From Crotalaria pallida (Eukaryota; Streptophyta; Magnoliopsida; Fabales; Fabaceae): DNA of 64,000 nt. Where the stretch lies: positions 124,524,501-124,588,500 of the forward strand of contig CM075651.1 in NCBI GenBank assembly GCA_037953625.1, written 5' to 3'. Below the pieces are notes generated by a model, which worked only from the letters and a program-made list of their open reading frames with translations, was not told the origin of the DNA and made no database searches. This document shows, piece by piece, positions 20,293 to 31,845 of this stretch. Each line of letters opens with the position of its first letter. Position 1 is the stretch's first letter. Position numbers and translations under genes: made by a program.

Positions 20293-23200
20293 ACACACAA
20301 AAACAAAAGAGAGAGAGAGAGAAAACCGTGAGGAAGGAGAAGGAAAACCCATGCTAGATCAAGCCTTGATTTCTTGAAGATCTAAGTGTAGGAAGAGCTA
20401 GAACATCAACCCATTTCATGGTAGGATTCGAAGATCAAAGAAAGAAGATTTGTAATATATTAGTTTTCTTTTTAATTTATAGATCTATTTTATTTTCTTC
20501 TTGCATGTCTTATTCTATGGTTTAATATGTTGTTATTCTTTAATTTTGGACTTTAAGGACTTAAAGTAATTTGTAATATATTAGACTTGATACTTGATGC
20601 TTTCGGTTGAAATTTCTTAAAGGATCTAATATTTTTCTAACTAAAATCTTAGAGATCTAAAGAAAACTAAAGATTTTGTGAAAATCTAAAATTAACTTCA
20701 TTGCATGTTGATTTTTATGTTAGATCTAGTAATTTTGATTGCATGCATGTCAAGATCTATGTTTGAACTATGATATGTTTGATGCTTGGATCTTAATGAA
20801 AAGATCTTTGAAAATGATTAAATTTTTCTTGGTGATTTTCCTTATGATGGTCACGGTTTTGATTGATTTTTAGGTTAGAAGTTTTGATATTGGATTTGTA
20901 TTATGTGCATGTGAATACCTTTGGATTTTGAGTATGAATCCTTGAGAAAATTCTTTTTAAGAAAATCATGAACTTTGAGTGATTTTGTGTGTTAGATGTG
21001 AAATAAAAAAAAAATTGTTTAGAGACTTGTGTGCTTATGATTTTATTTTCTTGCTTGATTTGATTTTGGGCGCATGTAAAGGAAAATTATTTTTATAAAA
21101 GAGTTTAACTTAGTGCATGAAAATTTTTGATAAAAAGAATTTATTTTCTTGGTGCATGTTTCGGTGTGACTTAAATTTTTGAAGATGAATTTTAATTAAA
21201 ATATTTGATGCATGCATGAAATGATCTAGTAAAGAGAAGCATGCTTTGATGTTTGTTTTGATTTTCTCCTAAAATCTTGATTTTGGTTCTTGGGTGTTGA
21301 TGTATGTTGTATTTGAATTAAAATGAATTGTTTTCATAAAATATGTTAATTTAGTTTTTGAAGAAAGTAATAATCAAAGGATTGATTTTTATAACTGATT
21401 TGTATGTATGAATATGTCCTTGATTTTCATGAAAAGAAATAAATAAACAAATTGTTGAATGAAAAAAATATCTGAAAATTTTGATTTGTGTGTTTTTAAC
21501 CTTGAAAAATGATATTTATGTAGGTTCAATAATTCTGAAATTTTGTCATTAATTTAAGTATGTTAAAATGAGCTTCTCTGAATTTTTGAATGATTTTTGG
21601 AATTGATTTTCTATTTCTATGAGAGTAAACTTTGTGAAAACGATTTTCAGAAAACAAGTTTTTCAGTTTAAAGAGGAACAGAATTTTCGACTTTTTGCTA
21701 TTCCAAATTGTTTGAAATTTTTATGGTAGCTTCCTGGATGTCTCTAGATGTTCTCCGTAAAATTTGAAGATATTTGGAGTTGATTTGATATTTTTAATAA
21801 AGGCAAAACAGTGAACCATTTGGTTCAGATTTCCTAGACTTAGCAACAAATTTAATTAGAAAAGTATGACTTTCACAACTCCAAATAATCTGAAAATTTT
21901 ATGAGATAGTTTTGACTTTATAAGGAAGAGTTATACCAATTTTTATGCAATTCTGAGTTGAGAAACTATTTTTAATAATAACGTTTTTGTCTCAGTCAAG
22001 CAACAGTACAGTTTTGTTTTTCATGCAAAATATGATTTGAAACCTAGCTTAGGATTGTTTAAATGACTTGAAATTTTTATAAGGTGAACTTTATCATATA
22101 TTTGTATGTTCTGGAAATTTTGAGAATTTAATAAATTAATTTGATATAGTTTTGGATTTTATCTTTTGTGTTTTGCTTGTAATCACACTAGGATTCTATT
22201 TAAATATTTTTGGATGAATATGAATTTTTATGCTTTATGTTATAACCTTGGCTGCCTTGTATGATGATTATGATGCCTTGAAATGATTGAATGAATGATT
22301 GTTTGATGATATGTTTAGGTTATGCATGATTGAATTTGTAGGTTAAGTGTTGTGTTTGATTTTGTGATTGGTTTGAAAATAAGTTGGTTTTGAAATAATT
22401 TAGCTTTGACTTAATTGAATAACCTTGGACTTAGTGGTTGCTGCCCTTAATTCATTTCATGATTTTAAGTTTGAAAAATAAATTATTTAAGTGTTTATTT
22501 TATAGCAAAGTACTATATGAGCTAAAGAATGATTTTTCGGTGTTTTCGGATTTTCCAAAGAATAATCTATGGACTTGCATACTCGCTGTCCAGGATTTAT
22601 TTAAATTGTTTTTCAATCCTTAAAAAAAACTTATTTGGTTGGATTAAAGTTTAAGTTTTAAGTGGTATTTAACTTGAAAAAGATTTGGTTTGAAAATGCT
22701 TTAACGTTTTACGATTTTCCGACAAGGAATGAATAGAGTATTCGAAAACGCGTTTGATCCTAAGTAGGATGACTATTTAAGATAGACTAGTAACGTTCGT
22801 ATCGTCTATGTAATACAAGGGGCGTATGAGTCGAGTGGTGGAACAGCTGACGTATTGGAAAGGACCCGCAACGATTTCAGATGCTGGAGCTTAGGTGAGA
22901 GATGCAGTAGGCCTAGGTCATCGTGACGTGTAGACTCAGTTATAAACTGAGCACATCGAGTCTAAATTGAGTAATTGTTATAGGTCATGTGTTGCATGAG
23001 CATATGTGATATATGTGTGCTAAATGTTTATCTGTCTGCTAAGTATGTTGCATGAATAATTTTATTATGCATTGAATTCCTCTGTGAGTAGGCTGTTGAG
23101 AATGTCTTGTTCTGTTTGGAAAGGTTGTATGTGGAAATGAGATTTGAGATTAAAGTGAGAAATTAAAGAGATATGATTGAGAAAGAGATAAAACGTAACG

Positions 23201-24915
23201 CGAATAAAACTATGAAAGAAATAAGTCATGAGAAGAATGAATGGTAAAGATATGAAGAATCGAGATTTGAAAGAGAAGGTGGTTATGAAAGTGAGAGGTG
23301 GTTTGAATGGAGATGTGATTCCTCGTACACATTTTTGGGAAGAAGCTTAGTGTTGAGTTGAGCTTGCTCCTCCATTAACACTCACCCAAAAATGTGATTT
23401 TTGAAAAAAGTTTTGAAAAGAGATTTTTGAAAAACTTTTGTGAAAATAATATTTTTGTGAAAGTTTTTGGAATTGTTATTTTAAAAAAAAAAAGTTTCGT
23501 GAAAGGATTTATGAAATGAGGTTTCGGAAAATGTTTTGAGAAGTAAAAGTTTTGTGAAATCATGTTTTTGAAAAAGTTTTGCGAAAAGATGTTTGAGAAA
23601 GACGAGGAAAGATGATGATGATGTTGATGAGAATTACGCTGAGCATGAGTTTATGTGAATTGTGATGATGAGATGAGATGAGAAAGAGTGTGTCATGAGA
23701 TGAATGTGATGAGAGGCCAAGGGCCATTGAGATTTAGGGGGAAACAGATTGCGATTAGTGGTCGGGCTTCGTTGAAGGGATACACCAAGGACGAGCCGAC
23801 TGTTAGGGTTAAGCCGTTTAATTAAAACTCAAAACTTTAAAAGACTTTAAAAGACATTTATATACACGGTGAGGTATGAGTGTCGTATCGAAGTAGTGGA
23901 GAGGAAGATACTATGGGTATCTGCGGATACACAGGTGGAGATTGCAAGAGGGGAGGGCAAGGACGGTGAAACGTCAAGAAGCCTAGAGTATATTTCTAGG
24001 CGGAACGAATCCCACATGTGGTGCACTAACGTGGTGGGGACTGGGTCTAATACCGTGGTAAGTTCCGCATCGTGAACTAGAAGTTATACTGTCGCCCCCT
24101 TGATTCAAGTCTAGAATAGTGAGAGGGACTGGAACGGGGCATTTGTGATTGCCGCTGAGAGCGTGCCTGTTTATATGAATTGAATTGATATGATTTGAGG
24201 CTGAGTCCTCCTGGTCTGGGACCATTTATGTGTTGTGACAGCTGTCGTGCCCGCGTGGTAAAGGTCTTGTACTCCTGTTTGCTTCCGACTAGGTTGGGTG
24301 GATGACCGAGGAGATGTAGACGTGTGTGCGAGTTCAATGATGTTCCCCCTCATCACTGAGCGAACCGTTTGATAAGACTTAAGACTGATAAAAGATTCTA
24401 ATAATGAAAGTATAAAGAAATTATGAAAGATTGAGAAAGATTCAGAGAAGAAAGAGAGTATAAGTGATTGTTAGAAAAATTGAGGAAGTGACTTGAATAC
24501 GCGAAGGCTTGTGATGCCAAGTACAGTGGTGTGAATTGGGCTGAGTTATGATTTTTGTATATGTTTGGTTTGTTATGATATGTTTTATTTATAAGTGTTT
24601 CATATGTGCCTACCTGAATATATTTGTCATTTGCATAGCATATTGTTGTCATTGCATGAAAATTAGTAGATTCTATGCCTCTAGTTATTGTTATACAGTC
24701 TGGTCATGTTGTACTCCTGGTATACTGACCATCTCTCCTACCATGTTGTCGTGTCGGGCTACTCCGATATTGCAACGGGTAGATGGTCGACCCTGTAGTA
24801 GACCCTGTACTTTCGGCTCGGTGCCGTTTCGGCAGTGGGCTTCAGCGAAGAAGATTAGAGGTCAAGAATAGTAATAGGTAATTCCCTTGAGCACTGTATC
24901 CCTTGCAACTACATG

Positions 24916-24920
24916 GTTAC
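24916..24920. repeat. target-site duplication of A, left copy (GTTAC)
   Basis: GTTAC precedes A's first LTR and is repeated at 62292-62296 after its second LTR, 37 kb away. It proves that everything between came in as, or into, one insertion. Confidence 0.92.
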
Positions 24921-25556
24921 TGTAGGGTCTGCCGACCAGACACGGATTCAAGCCTTGTCAAAGGAGTTATCTAAGGGCACTTCCCTCGGTTTACTTAACA
25001 TGAACGTCCCTCGCTCAGACTCGTGGACTGCGAACATCCCCAAAGGACCAGGCTCGGACTTGATGGAACCGAGCCTCATCATCGGTCCTCAATCCATCAG
25101 GCTTGAGACTCTAGGCCGAGACATACTGTCGGCTAGCGGATAAGCTCAAACCCACCGAGGCCTCTTATCCCTTCGGCAAATCTCTCCTAGATTCTCGCAA
25201 CAGCCTAGACATGAGATTTTATACTGATCCTATCCAGATTCTAAGAGCATAATCCTCCAATATTATCTCACAGAATCCTGGTTCAGCTCAACCCTGATAC
25301 AGGGCCCAGACGGCCCATATCAGCCTCCTCCAAACCCTATAAATAGCTCACTACAGCTAGGGTTTTAGGTACGTAGTCTCATCCCTAAGTTGACACTCTG
25401 CACACACACGTTGACTAGGGAGAACCTGCTTTTCCCAACTGGAACTGCAGAAATACCATAAGTCACACATTAACTCTTGATCCTCTCCTGGGCTCCTGAT
25501 TCCATAGTCTTGAGCACTTAGAGGGTTAAGGACATCTAGTGTTCCAGGACACTACA
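24921..25556 (+). repeat. A 5' LTR (636 bp)
   Basis: TGTAGGGTCTGCC...GGACACTACA, directly followed by the PBS. Identical in length to the 3' LTR at 61656-62291, with about 11 single-base differences by eye. It contains CCTATAAATAGCTCA (25337-25351), a TATA-type core promoter, so transcription probably starts shortly after it. Confidence 0.95.
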
Positions 25557-25557
25557 T

Positions 25558-25575
25558 TGGTGCCGTCTGTGGGAA
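25558..25575 (+). other. A primer-binding site
   Basis: TGGTGCCGTCTGTGGGAA one base after the LTR. It differs from T1's site by one base (TGGTGCC against TGGCGCC). The cognate tRNA is not identified. Confidence 0.75.
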
Positions 25576-25609
25576 ACGAATAACCAGTATTCCCACTTCC
25601 ACCGTACTC

Positions 25610-25961
25610 ATGGCAAACAACAACGATAACCAAGAACAAGGGGATCTCCGCCGTCGCCTTCGTGGGAGGCCACCTAAGAACGCAGGAAGCGTTAGGGACT
25701 GAATCGCCCCAGGAAGACCTACTGGAGGCAGTCGGGGTAACACTCCACCAGTTCCTCCGATGGATCAGACGGTTGTTCCCCCGGTTCCTCCAGTTCAGGG
25801 TGATGTTCCTCCGGTTCCTCCGGTGGTTCAAGCCACTGTTCCTCCCCTCGTGAGAGGCGGCGGAAGGCGATCCAATCCCCGCACTGTTCCGGATGGCCAT
25901 GTCTCAGATTGGCACGATACTACGGACTCTGGACCACATCGATCTCGGAGGGCCCCTGCTG
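25610..25961 (+). pseudogene. A gag, N-terminal piece
   Basis: ATG at 25610 opens MANNNDNQEQGDLRRRLRGR, with a basic RRRLRGRPPKN segment. TGA at 25700-25702 interrupts the frame (T1 has Lys here). Beyond it the same frame continues with a Pro/Val repeat (VPPVPP three times) and reaches the insertion point of B after the DSGPHRSRRAPA segment. The frame resumes at 31846 on the other side of B, with the target site TGCTG duplicated. Confidence 0.8.
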
Positions 25962-27624
25962 TGTGAGAACCTACAATCGGTGGGTGAAACAACTAGGATA
26001 CACTAGGAGAACACCTAGAAGGTGGGGTTGAATAGGTGTTAGAGAAACATTGAAAGATTTTCGAAAGAAACAAATCAAAACGATTAAAACAAATGATTTT
26101 CACAAAAATACTTTAGCCTTAATCGATTAATGACATGAACTAATCGATTAATGCCTCTGTTAATGGATTAATCACTTTTCAATCAAATACGAAAATCAAT
26201 CAATTAACACATATGACCAGAGATTCAGCGGAAACAATTAACACCTATATTCTTATTGATTACCTAGGTTATGAAAATGATTTTCCCCAAATCAATTTTG
26301 CACAATTAAGATTCAATTCAATCAATTATGAAAAATCACTTTTTCTAGGTTTTCAACCAAGAACACAATTAATAACAAGAATTGTAAAGAGTAGAGAGTT
26401 TAGAGATACGACACAGTGATTTATCCTGGTTCACTTTCATCCACTTGAAAGCTACTCCAGTCCCCTCTTCAACCAAGAGAGATTCTTCACTATGAGGAAT
26501 TAGAGTTTCTCAAATTACAAGTAAATGCCTCACAAGACTTCCTTCTTGCTAGCCTACAAGAGATACCACACCCTTGCCTTGTAACCCTATTGATATCTAA
26601 TCTAACCTCTTCTCTTGCTTGTCGTTACCTCACAACAAGACTTCCAATTGCTTTGAGATTCTTCAAAGACTTCCAATTGCTGTGCTTGATGAAATGCCAC
26701 ACCAAGGCTTCCAAATAACTTTGCTTGATTCACAACCAAGACTTCCAATTGTTGTAGATAGCTTGCCTCTTGCAAAGATTACAACTCAAATAAAAACAAA
26801 ATAACAATCCTATGAATCTCTTTCAAAAGCTATGAAAAGATCAACATGAGAGATTCAAGGTTCTTGATCAAAGAATGTAAAAGTTAAAGCTTTGATCTTG
26901 AGAAAGTGAGAGAGAATAGAGTGGCTTTGATTCTTTGTAAAATTGATATAAAAATGATAGGTAATTGTAATTATAATTCACAAAGGTTAGGAAAAGGTTT
27001 ATATAGAATACCCAAAAGTTAGGAATGGTTAGAAATTCTTTTGAGAAGAGAAAAAATCATTTAAAAACAGTAACAGCTCGTGTTACTCGAGTAGCCAAGT
27101 CATTAATCGAGTAACAAGTGTAATCAGTGTTCACTACTCGAGTAATCTGAGTTACTACTCGAGTATTTACGCAAGGCTTCAAAATTTTACTCGAGTAATC
27201 AGCCCCTTAATCGAGTATTTGCGCAAGACTGCAAAATTCTACTCGAGTAAACAAGTGGCTAATCGAGTAGTCAGTTCAAAAAACACTTAAAAACTTGTTT
27301 TCTCAAAATCTAAACCTTTTCTTTCAAACCTTTAAGCCACCTATTGATTTTAAGCAAAGTGAATACTCAAAATATGATATAATCATGCAATCAAAAGAGA
27401 TTCACTACCCTCTAATAAACTCTACCCAAACTCATAAACTAAAAGACTTGAGAGGCTAAAGATAAAACAATAAAACACAAACTACCAAACAAAGTCTTAA
27501 TGAGTTGGCTCTCTCTTTATCACTTGATGTTTGTTGTTGCTTGTTGAGCTTGAACTTGATGAACACATTTAAGCTTGTTCAAAACCTTTTGGCATTTATC
27601 AAAACATTCTTCATGGATCTTACA
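25962..27624 (-). repeat. B LTR, left copy
   Basis: Near-identical to 30179-31840. Contains TTAATCGATTAA-type motifs near 26118-26170, a Sirevirus-like module (TTTATCCTGGTTCAC...CTCCAGTCCCC, 26420-26466) and about eight TTACTCGAGTAA-type palindromes at 27080-27270. It also holds a 100-bp stretch rich in CAAGACTTCCAATTG repeats (26640-26760). Confidence 0.93.
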
Positions 27625-28326
27625 ATCTCCCCCTTTTTGAAAATGACAAACATGTTTTGAAATTATGAAGTTCATTGAAGTTGTTGATGCTTGAACCATT
27701 TGATCACTTGGTGAGACTCTTGCTCCCCCTCAATAAATTCTTTTGACATTTGAAATCCAATTGAGTTAAGCTTGATTCTCCCCCTATCTTCAACAACTTT
27801 GCTCAACCTACATAAAAACAACAAAAACAACCTTTCTCGAAACATACCATTTCATTTCTCCAAAATGATCAAAACATAATATTTCTCCCCTTTTTCAAAA
27901 CATCATATTTCTCCCCCTTTGGCATTATCAAAAAGAAATATATACCAATTTAAATATAAGATCTAAGCCAAAATAGAGAGATTAATAAGATATAACAACC
28001 AAAGCATGATGATAATCATCTAATAATCACTCAATGATACCAATTGAAACAATTGTATACCAATTGTAATACTAATTGTAAAGCAATTGTAAGAATTTGA
28101 TACCAATAGTATTATCTCAATAGTATAAACAATATCACATTATAAGAAATAATACCAATTGAGAGAACTATGAGCAATATCCAACAATATCAAATTGAAA
28201 AAAACAATTGTATAATATCGAATGTTACCAATTTGTAGGATTTTCTCCTTAATACCAATTGAAGAAGCAAATGAATGAATAACACATGAAAGTCCTTTTG
28301 CTCTTCAATCATACCTACAAAAACAA
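27625..28326 (-). other. B region between gag and 3' LTR
   Basis: Non-coding. Besides the PPT (27625-27640) there are further C-rich plus-strand tracts (CTCCCCCT near 27780 and 27910) that read as extra PPTs on the minus strand. From 27940 to 28262 the motif ATACCAATTG recurs about seven times. Pol, expected here in an autonomous Sirevirus, is missing altogether. Confidence 0.7.
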
Positions 28327-30108
28327 TCATGCTTTGCTTTTTGGTATCCAAATGGTTTTGGATCCATTTTTGTTAGTGTAGGGACTCTCACCCTTTTTCA
28401 CCCAAACAAAATCTCCTTTAGGTATGCCATGCACTTTAATATAACACACATTTGAAGTATGTCCATGAGTACCACAATAGAAACATGTTGGTGCATTTGA
28501 AAAATCAACTTTAGAAAAATCAACAACATTTCTATGAGATTTACTCTTAGCATTAGTATAACCCAAACTAAACTTGTTTGAATTTTCTCTTTGAAAATTT
28601 AACAATGTGCGCAATCTAATGTCACCATTTGTGAAACTTGCAAGCTTATTTTTCAAAATAGCATTTTCATCTTTAAGCAACTTGCAATCCTCACAATCAA
28701 CCACAATATTCAATCTACTAGAACAATCACAAGAAGAACTAGCATATATAAGATCAAGAGTTTCATTTTCAAGATTAAGCTCATCAACTTGTTTTTGAAG
28801 TTCTAAAATCTCTTGTTGAAGTTTCAAAATGAGCTTCTTCCTTTCAATGTTTTTCAAAGCTAGTTTCTTAAATTGTTCATGCATTTCTTCATAAGCATTA
28901 TATAACATTTCATATTTAGAAGAAATTTCGGATTTAGTAAGACTTACATCGCTTTCATCGCTTTGTTCACTTGATTCATCATTTGAACTTTCTTCTTCAT
29001 TTACTAGAGCTATCAAGTTGAGACAAGCGGCATCTTCATCATCCGAAGAACTATTTGATTGGCTTTTCTTATCTTCTTCATCATCACTATTCCAAACTAT
29101 GTATGCCCTTTTAGTTTTCTTTTCTTTCTCCTTCTTCTTAAGATACTTAGAGCATGAGTACTTGAGATGACCGAGCTTTCCACATTCATGGAAAACTATA
29201 CCTTCTTTTGAAGTCTTTGTCTTGTAGTGTGGGGAATTCTTCTCTTTACTTTTGTCTTTGTTCAACCTTCCTTTTCTCCTTAGAATCTTATTGAACTTTC
29301 TCAGTAGAAGTTTCATCTCCTCTTCATCAATGGCCGAATCGGAATCTTCATCATCATCATTATCATCGGAACTCTCTTCCTTTTTATATGACCTTTGAGC
29401 TTTAAGAGCAATTCCCTTTCTTTCTTTGTTCTTGTCCGACTCTTCATGCATATGCAAACGTTCAAGCTCCATTTCATGTTCTTGTAGCTTTCCGAAAAGT
29501 GTTGCTAAGTCCATGGTGTCCAAGTCCTTTGATTCAACAATTGCGGTAACCTTGGGTTGCCATTCCCTACTTAGACATCTTAAAACTTTGTTAACAAGTT
29601 CACAATTCAAGAAAGTTTTTCCAAGAGCAATGAGATGATTAACAATATGAGTAAAACGTTTTTGCATAAAACATATAGATTCATTAGGCAACATACGAAA
29701 CAATTCATATTCATGCATCAAAGAATTTAATCTAGCACGCCTAACTTCACTAGTGCCTTCATGTGTGACTTGCAAGGTGTCCCACATTTCTTTGGCATCA
29801 CGACATTGGGAGACTCTAAAGAACTCATCATAAGATAGAGCGGAGGTGATGATATTCTTTGCTTTTAAATCATATTGAATTTTCCTTTTATCATCATCGG
29901 TCCACTTATCTTTGGGAGTAAGTGTAAGCACACCTTCTACATCTTTTGAGGGAATATGAGGACCATTTTCAATGGCTTCCCAAATGTTCACATCTATAGC
30001 TTCTATAAAGATTCTCATCCTAATTTTCCAATAACCATAACCCTCTCCACCAAACATAGGAGGGCGATTTATTGAAACACCTTCACCACCAAAAGGTACG
30101 AATCCCAT
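28327..30108 (-). CDS. B Sirevirus gag protein (593 aa)
   Basis: Start ATG at 30108 gives MGFVPFGGEG, matching the start of D's gag. Residues about 20-230 form the copia gag polypeptide domain (GEGYGYWKIRM, IITSALSYDEFFRVSQC, MWDTLQVTHEGTSEVRRARL). An acidic Ser-rich linker, a coiled coil (about 395-450) and a C-terminal zinc knuckle CFYCGTHGHTSNVC (near 545) follow. The first knuckle has lost its first Cys: it reads FHECGKLGHLKYSC, where D has CHGCGKLGHYRSNC. The uninterrupted frame in an element without pol suggests recent loss of pol or selection on gag alone. It probably forms virus-like particles together with a helper's proteins. Confidence 0.9.
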   Translation of the reverse strand: MGFVPFGGEGVSINRPPMFGGEGYGYWKIRMRIFIEAIDVNIWEAIENGPHIPSKDVEGVLTLTPKDKWTDDDKRKIQYDLKAKNIITSALSYDEFFRVSQCRDAKEMWDTLQVTHEGTSEVRRARLNSLMHEYELFRMLPNESICFMQKRFTHIVNHLIALGKTFLNCELVNKVLRCLSREWQPKVTAIVESKDLDTMDLATLFGKLQEHEMELERLHMHEESDKNKERKGIALKAQRSYKKEESSDDNDDDEDSDSAIDEEEMKLLLRKFNKILRRKGRLNKDKSKEKNSPHYKTKTSKEGIVFHECGKLGHLKYSCSKYLKKKEKEKKTKRAYIVWNSDDEEDKKSQSNSSSDDEDAACLNLIALVNEEESSNDESSEQSDESDVSLTKSEISSKYEMLYNAYEEMHEQFKKLALKNIERKKLILKLQQEILELQKQVDELNLENETLDLIYASSSCDCSSRLNIVVDCEDCKLLKDENAILKNKLASFTNGDIRLRTLLNFQRENSNKFSLGYTNAKSKSHRNVVDFSKVDFSNAPTCFYCGTHGHTSNVCYIKVHGIPKGDFVWVKKGESPYTNKNGSKTIWIPKSKA

Positions 30109-30164
30109 TGTAGTTTCCTCAAGGATCTTAACGAAAAAGCTCTATGCTCGTGTCTTTCGACCGA

Positions 30165-30176
30165 GCTCTGATACCA
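30165..30176 (-). other. B primer-binding site
   Basis: The minus strand reads TGGTATCAGAGC two bases after the LTR, complementary to the 3' end of initiator methionine tRNA, the usual primer of plant copia elements. Confidence 0.9.
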
Positions 30177-30178
30177 AT

Positions 30179-31840
30179 TGTGAGAACCTACAATTGGTGG
30201 GTGAAACAACTAGGATACACTAGGAGAACACCTAGAAGGGGGGTTGAATAGGTGTTAGAGAAACCTTGAAAGATTTTCGAAAGAAACAAATCAAAACGAT
30301 TAAAACAAATGATTTTCACAAAAATTCTTTAGCCTTAATCGATTAATGACATGAACTAAACGATTAATGCCTCTGTTAATGGATTAATCACTTTTCAATC
30401 AAATACGAAAATCAATCAATAAACACACATGACCAGAGATTCAGCGGAAACAATTAACACCTATATTCTTATTGATTACCTAGGTTATGAAAATGATTTT
30501 CCCCAAATCAATTTTGCACAATTAAGATTCAATTCAATCAATTATGAAAAATCACTTTTTCTAGGTTTTCAACCAAGAACACAATTAATAACAAGAATTG
30601 TAAAGAGTAGAGAGTTTAGAGATACGACACAGTGATTTATCCTGGTTCACTTTCATCCACTTGAAAGCTACTCCAGTCCCCTCTTCAACCAAGAGAGATT
30701 CTTCACTATGAGGAATTAGAGTTTCTCAAATTACAAGTAAATGCCTCACAAGACTTCCTTCTTGCTAGCCTACAAGAGATACCACACCCTTGCCTTGTAA
30801 CCCTATTGATATCTAATCTAACCTCTTCTCTTGCTTGCCGATACCTCACAACAAGACTTCCAATTGCTTTGAGATTCTTCAAAGACTTCCAATTGATGTG
30901 CTTGATGAAATGCCACACCAAGGCTTCCAAATAACTTTGCTTGATTCACAACCAAGACTTCCAATTGTTGTAGATAGCTTGCCTCTTGCAAAGATTACAA
31001 CTCAAATAAAAACAAAATAACAATCCTATGAATCTCTTTCAAAAGCTATGAAAAGATCAACATGAGAGATTCAAGGTTCTTGATCAAAGAATGTAAAAGT
31101 TAAAGCTTTGATCTTGAGAAAGTGAGAGAGAATAGAGTGGCTTTGATTCTTTGTAAAATTGATATAAAAATGATAGGTAATTGTAATTATAATTCACAAA
31201 GGTTAGGAAAAGGTTTATATAGAATACCCAAAAGTTAGGAATGGTTAGAAATTCTTTTGAGAAGAGAAAAAATCATTTAAAAACAGTAACAGCTCGTGTT
31301 ACTCGAGTAGCCAAGTCATTACTCGAGTAACAAGTGTAATCAGTGTTCACTACTCGAGTAATCTGAGTTACTACTCGAGTATTTACGCAAGGCTTCAAAA
31401 TTTTACTCGAGTAATCAGCCCCTTAATCGAGTATTTGCGCAAGACTGCAAAATTCTACTCGAGTAAACAAGTGGCTAATCGAGTAGTCAGTTCAAAAAAC
31501 ACTTAAAAACTTGTTTTCTCAAAATCTAAACCTTTTCTTTCAAACCTTTAAGCCACCTATTGATTTTAAGCAAAGTGAATACTCAAAATATGATATAATC
31601 ATGCAATCAAAAGAGATTCACTACCCTCTAATAAACTCTACCCAAACTCATAAACTAAAAGACTTGAGAGGCTAAAGATAAAATAATAAAACACAAACTA
31701 CCAAACAAAGTCTTAATGAGTTGGCTCTCTCTTTATCACTTGATGTTTGTTGTTGCTTGTTGAGCTTGAACTTGATGAACACATTTAAGCTTGTTCAAAA
31801 CCTTTTGGCATTTATCAAAACATTCTTCATGGATCTTACA
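30179..31840 (-). repeat. B LTR, right copy (5' LTR of the minus-strand element)
   Basis: Near-identical to 25962-27624, with about a dozen base differences by eye. Same palindrome cluster at 31295-31485 and same Sirevirus module at 30634-30680. Confidence 0.93.
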
Positions 31841-31845
31841 TGCTG

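Larger units (their letters stand above)
19128..24920 (+). repeat. E left LTR, part before insertion A
   Basis: No coding genes. Sub-regions: a TG-rich stretch (19680-20030); a perfect 11-bp stem hairpin (20264-20292); GA-rich DNA then a long T-rich, G-poor block (20440-22700); a more balanced block (22700-24380) containing degenerate TTTTGAAAA repeats (23396-23600). The TG-rich run gives a His/Thr-rich minus-strand open frame that I regard as spurious. It continues after A at 62297-62626. Confidence 0.75.
25962..31840 (-). mobile_element. B: gag-only Sirevirus (Ty1/copia), reversed, non-autonomous
   Basis: LTRs of about 1,662 bp (25962-27624 and 30179-31840; TGTGAGAACC...ATCTTACA) are flanked by the TSD TGCTG (25957-25961, 31841-31845). 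On the minus strand the order is LTR, PBS TGGTATCAGAGC (initiator Met tRNA, rc of 30165-30176), gag, about 700 bp of non-coding DNA, PPT AAAAAGGGGGAGAT, LTR. No protease, integrase or RT is present. I count about a dozen LTR differences, so the insertion is fairly recent. Confidence 0.93.

Noticed and set aside
26213..26419. 68-codon frame repeated at 30429-30635
   Set aside because: Part of B's two LTRs; the repetition gives no evidence of coding.
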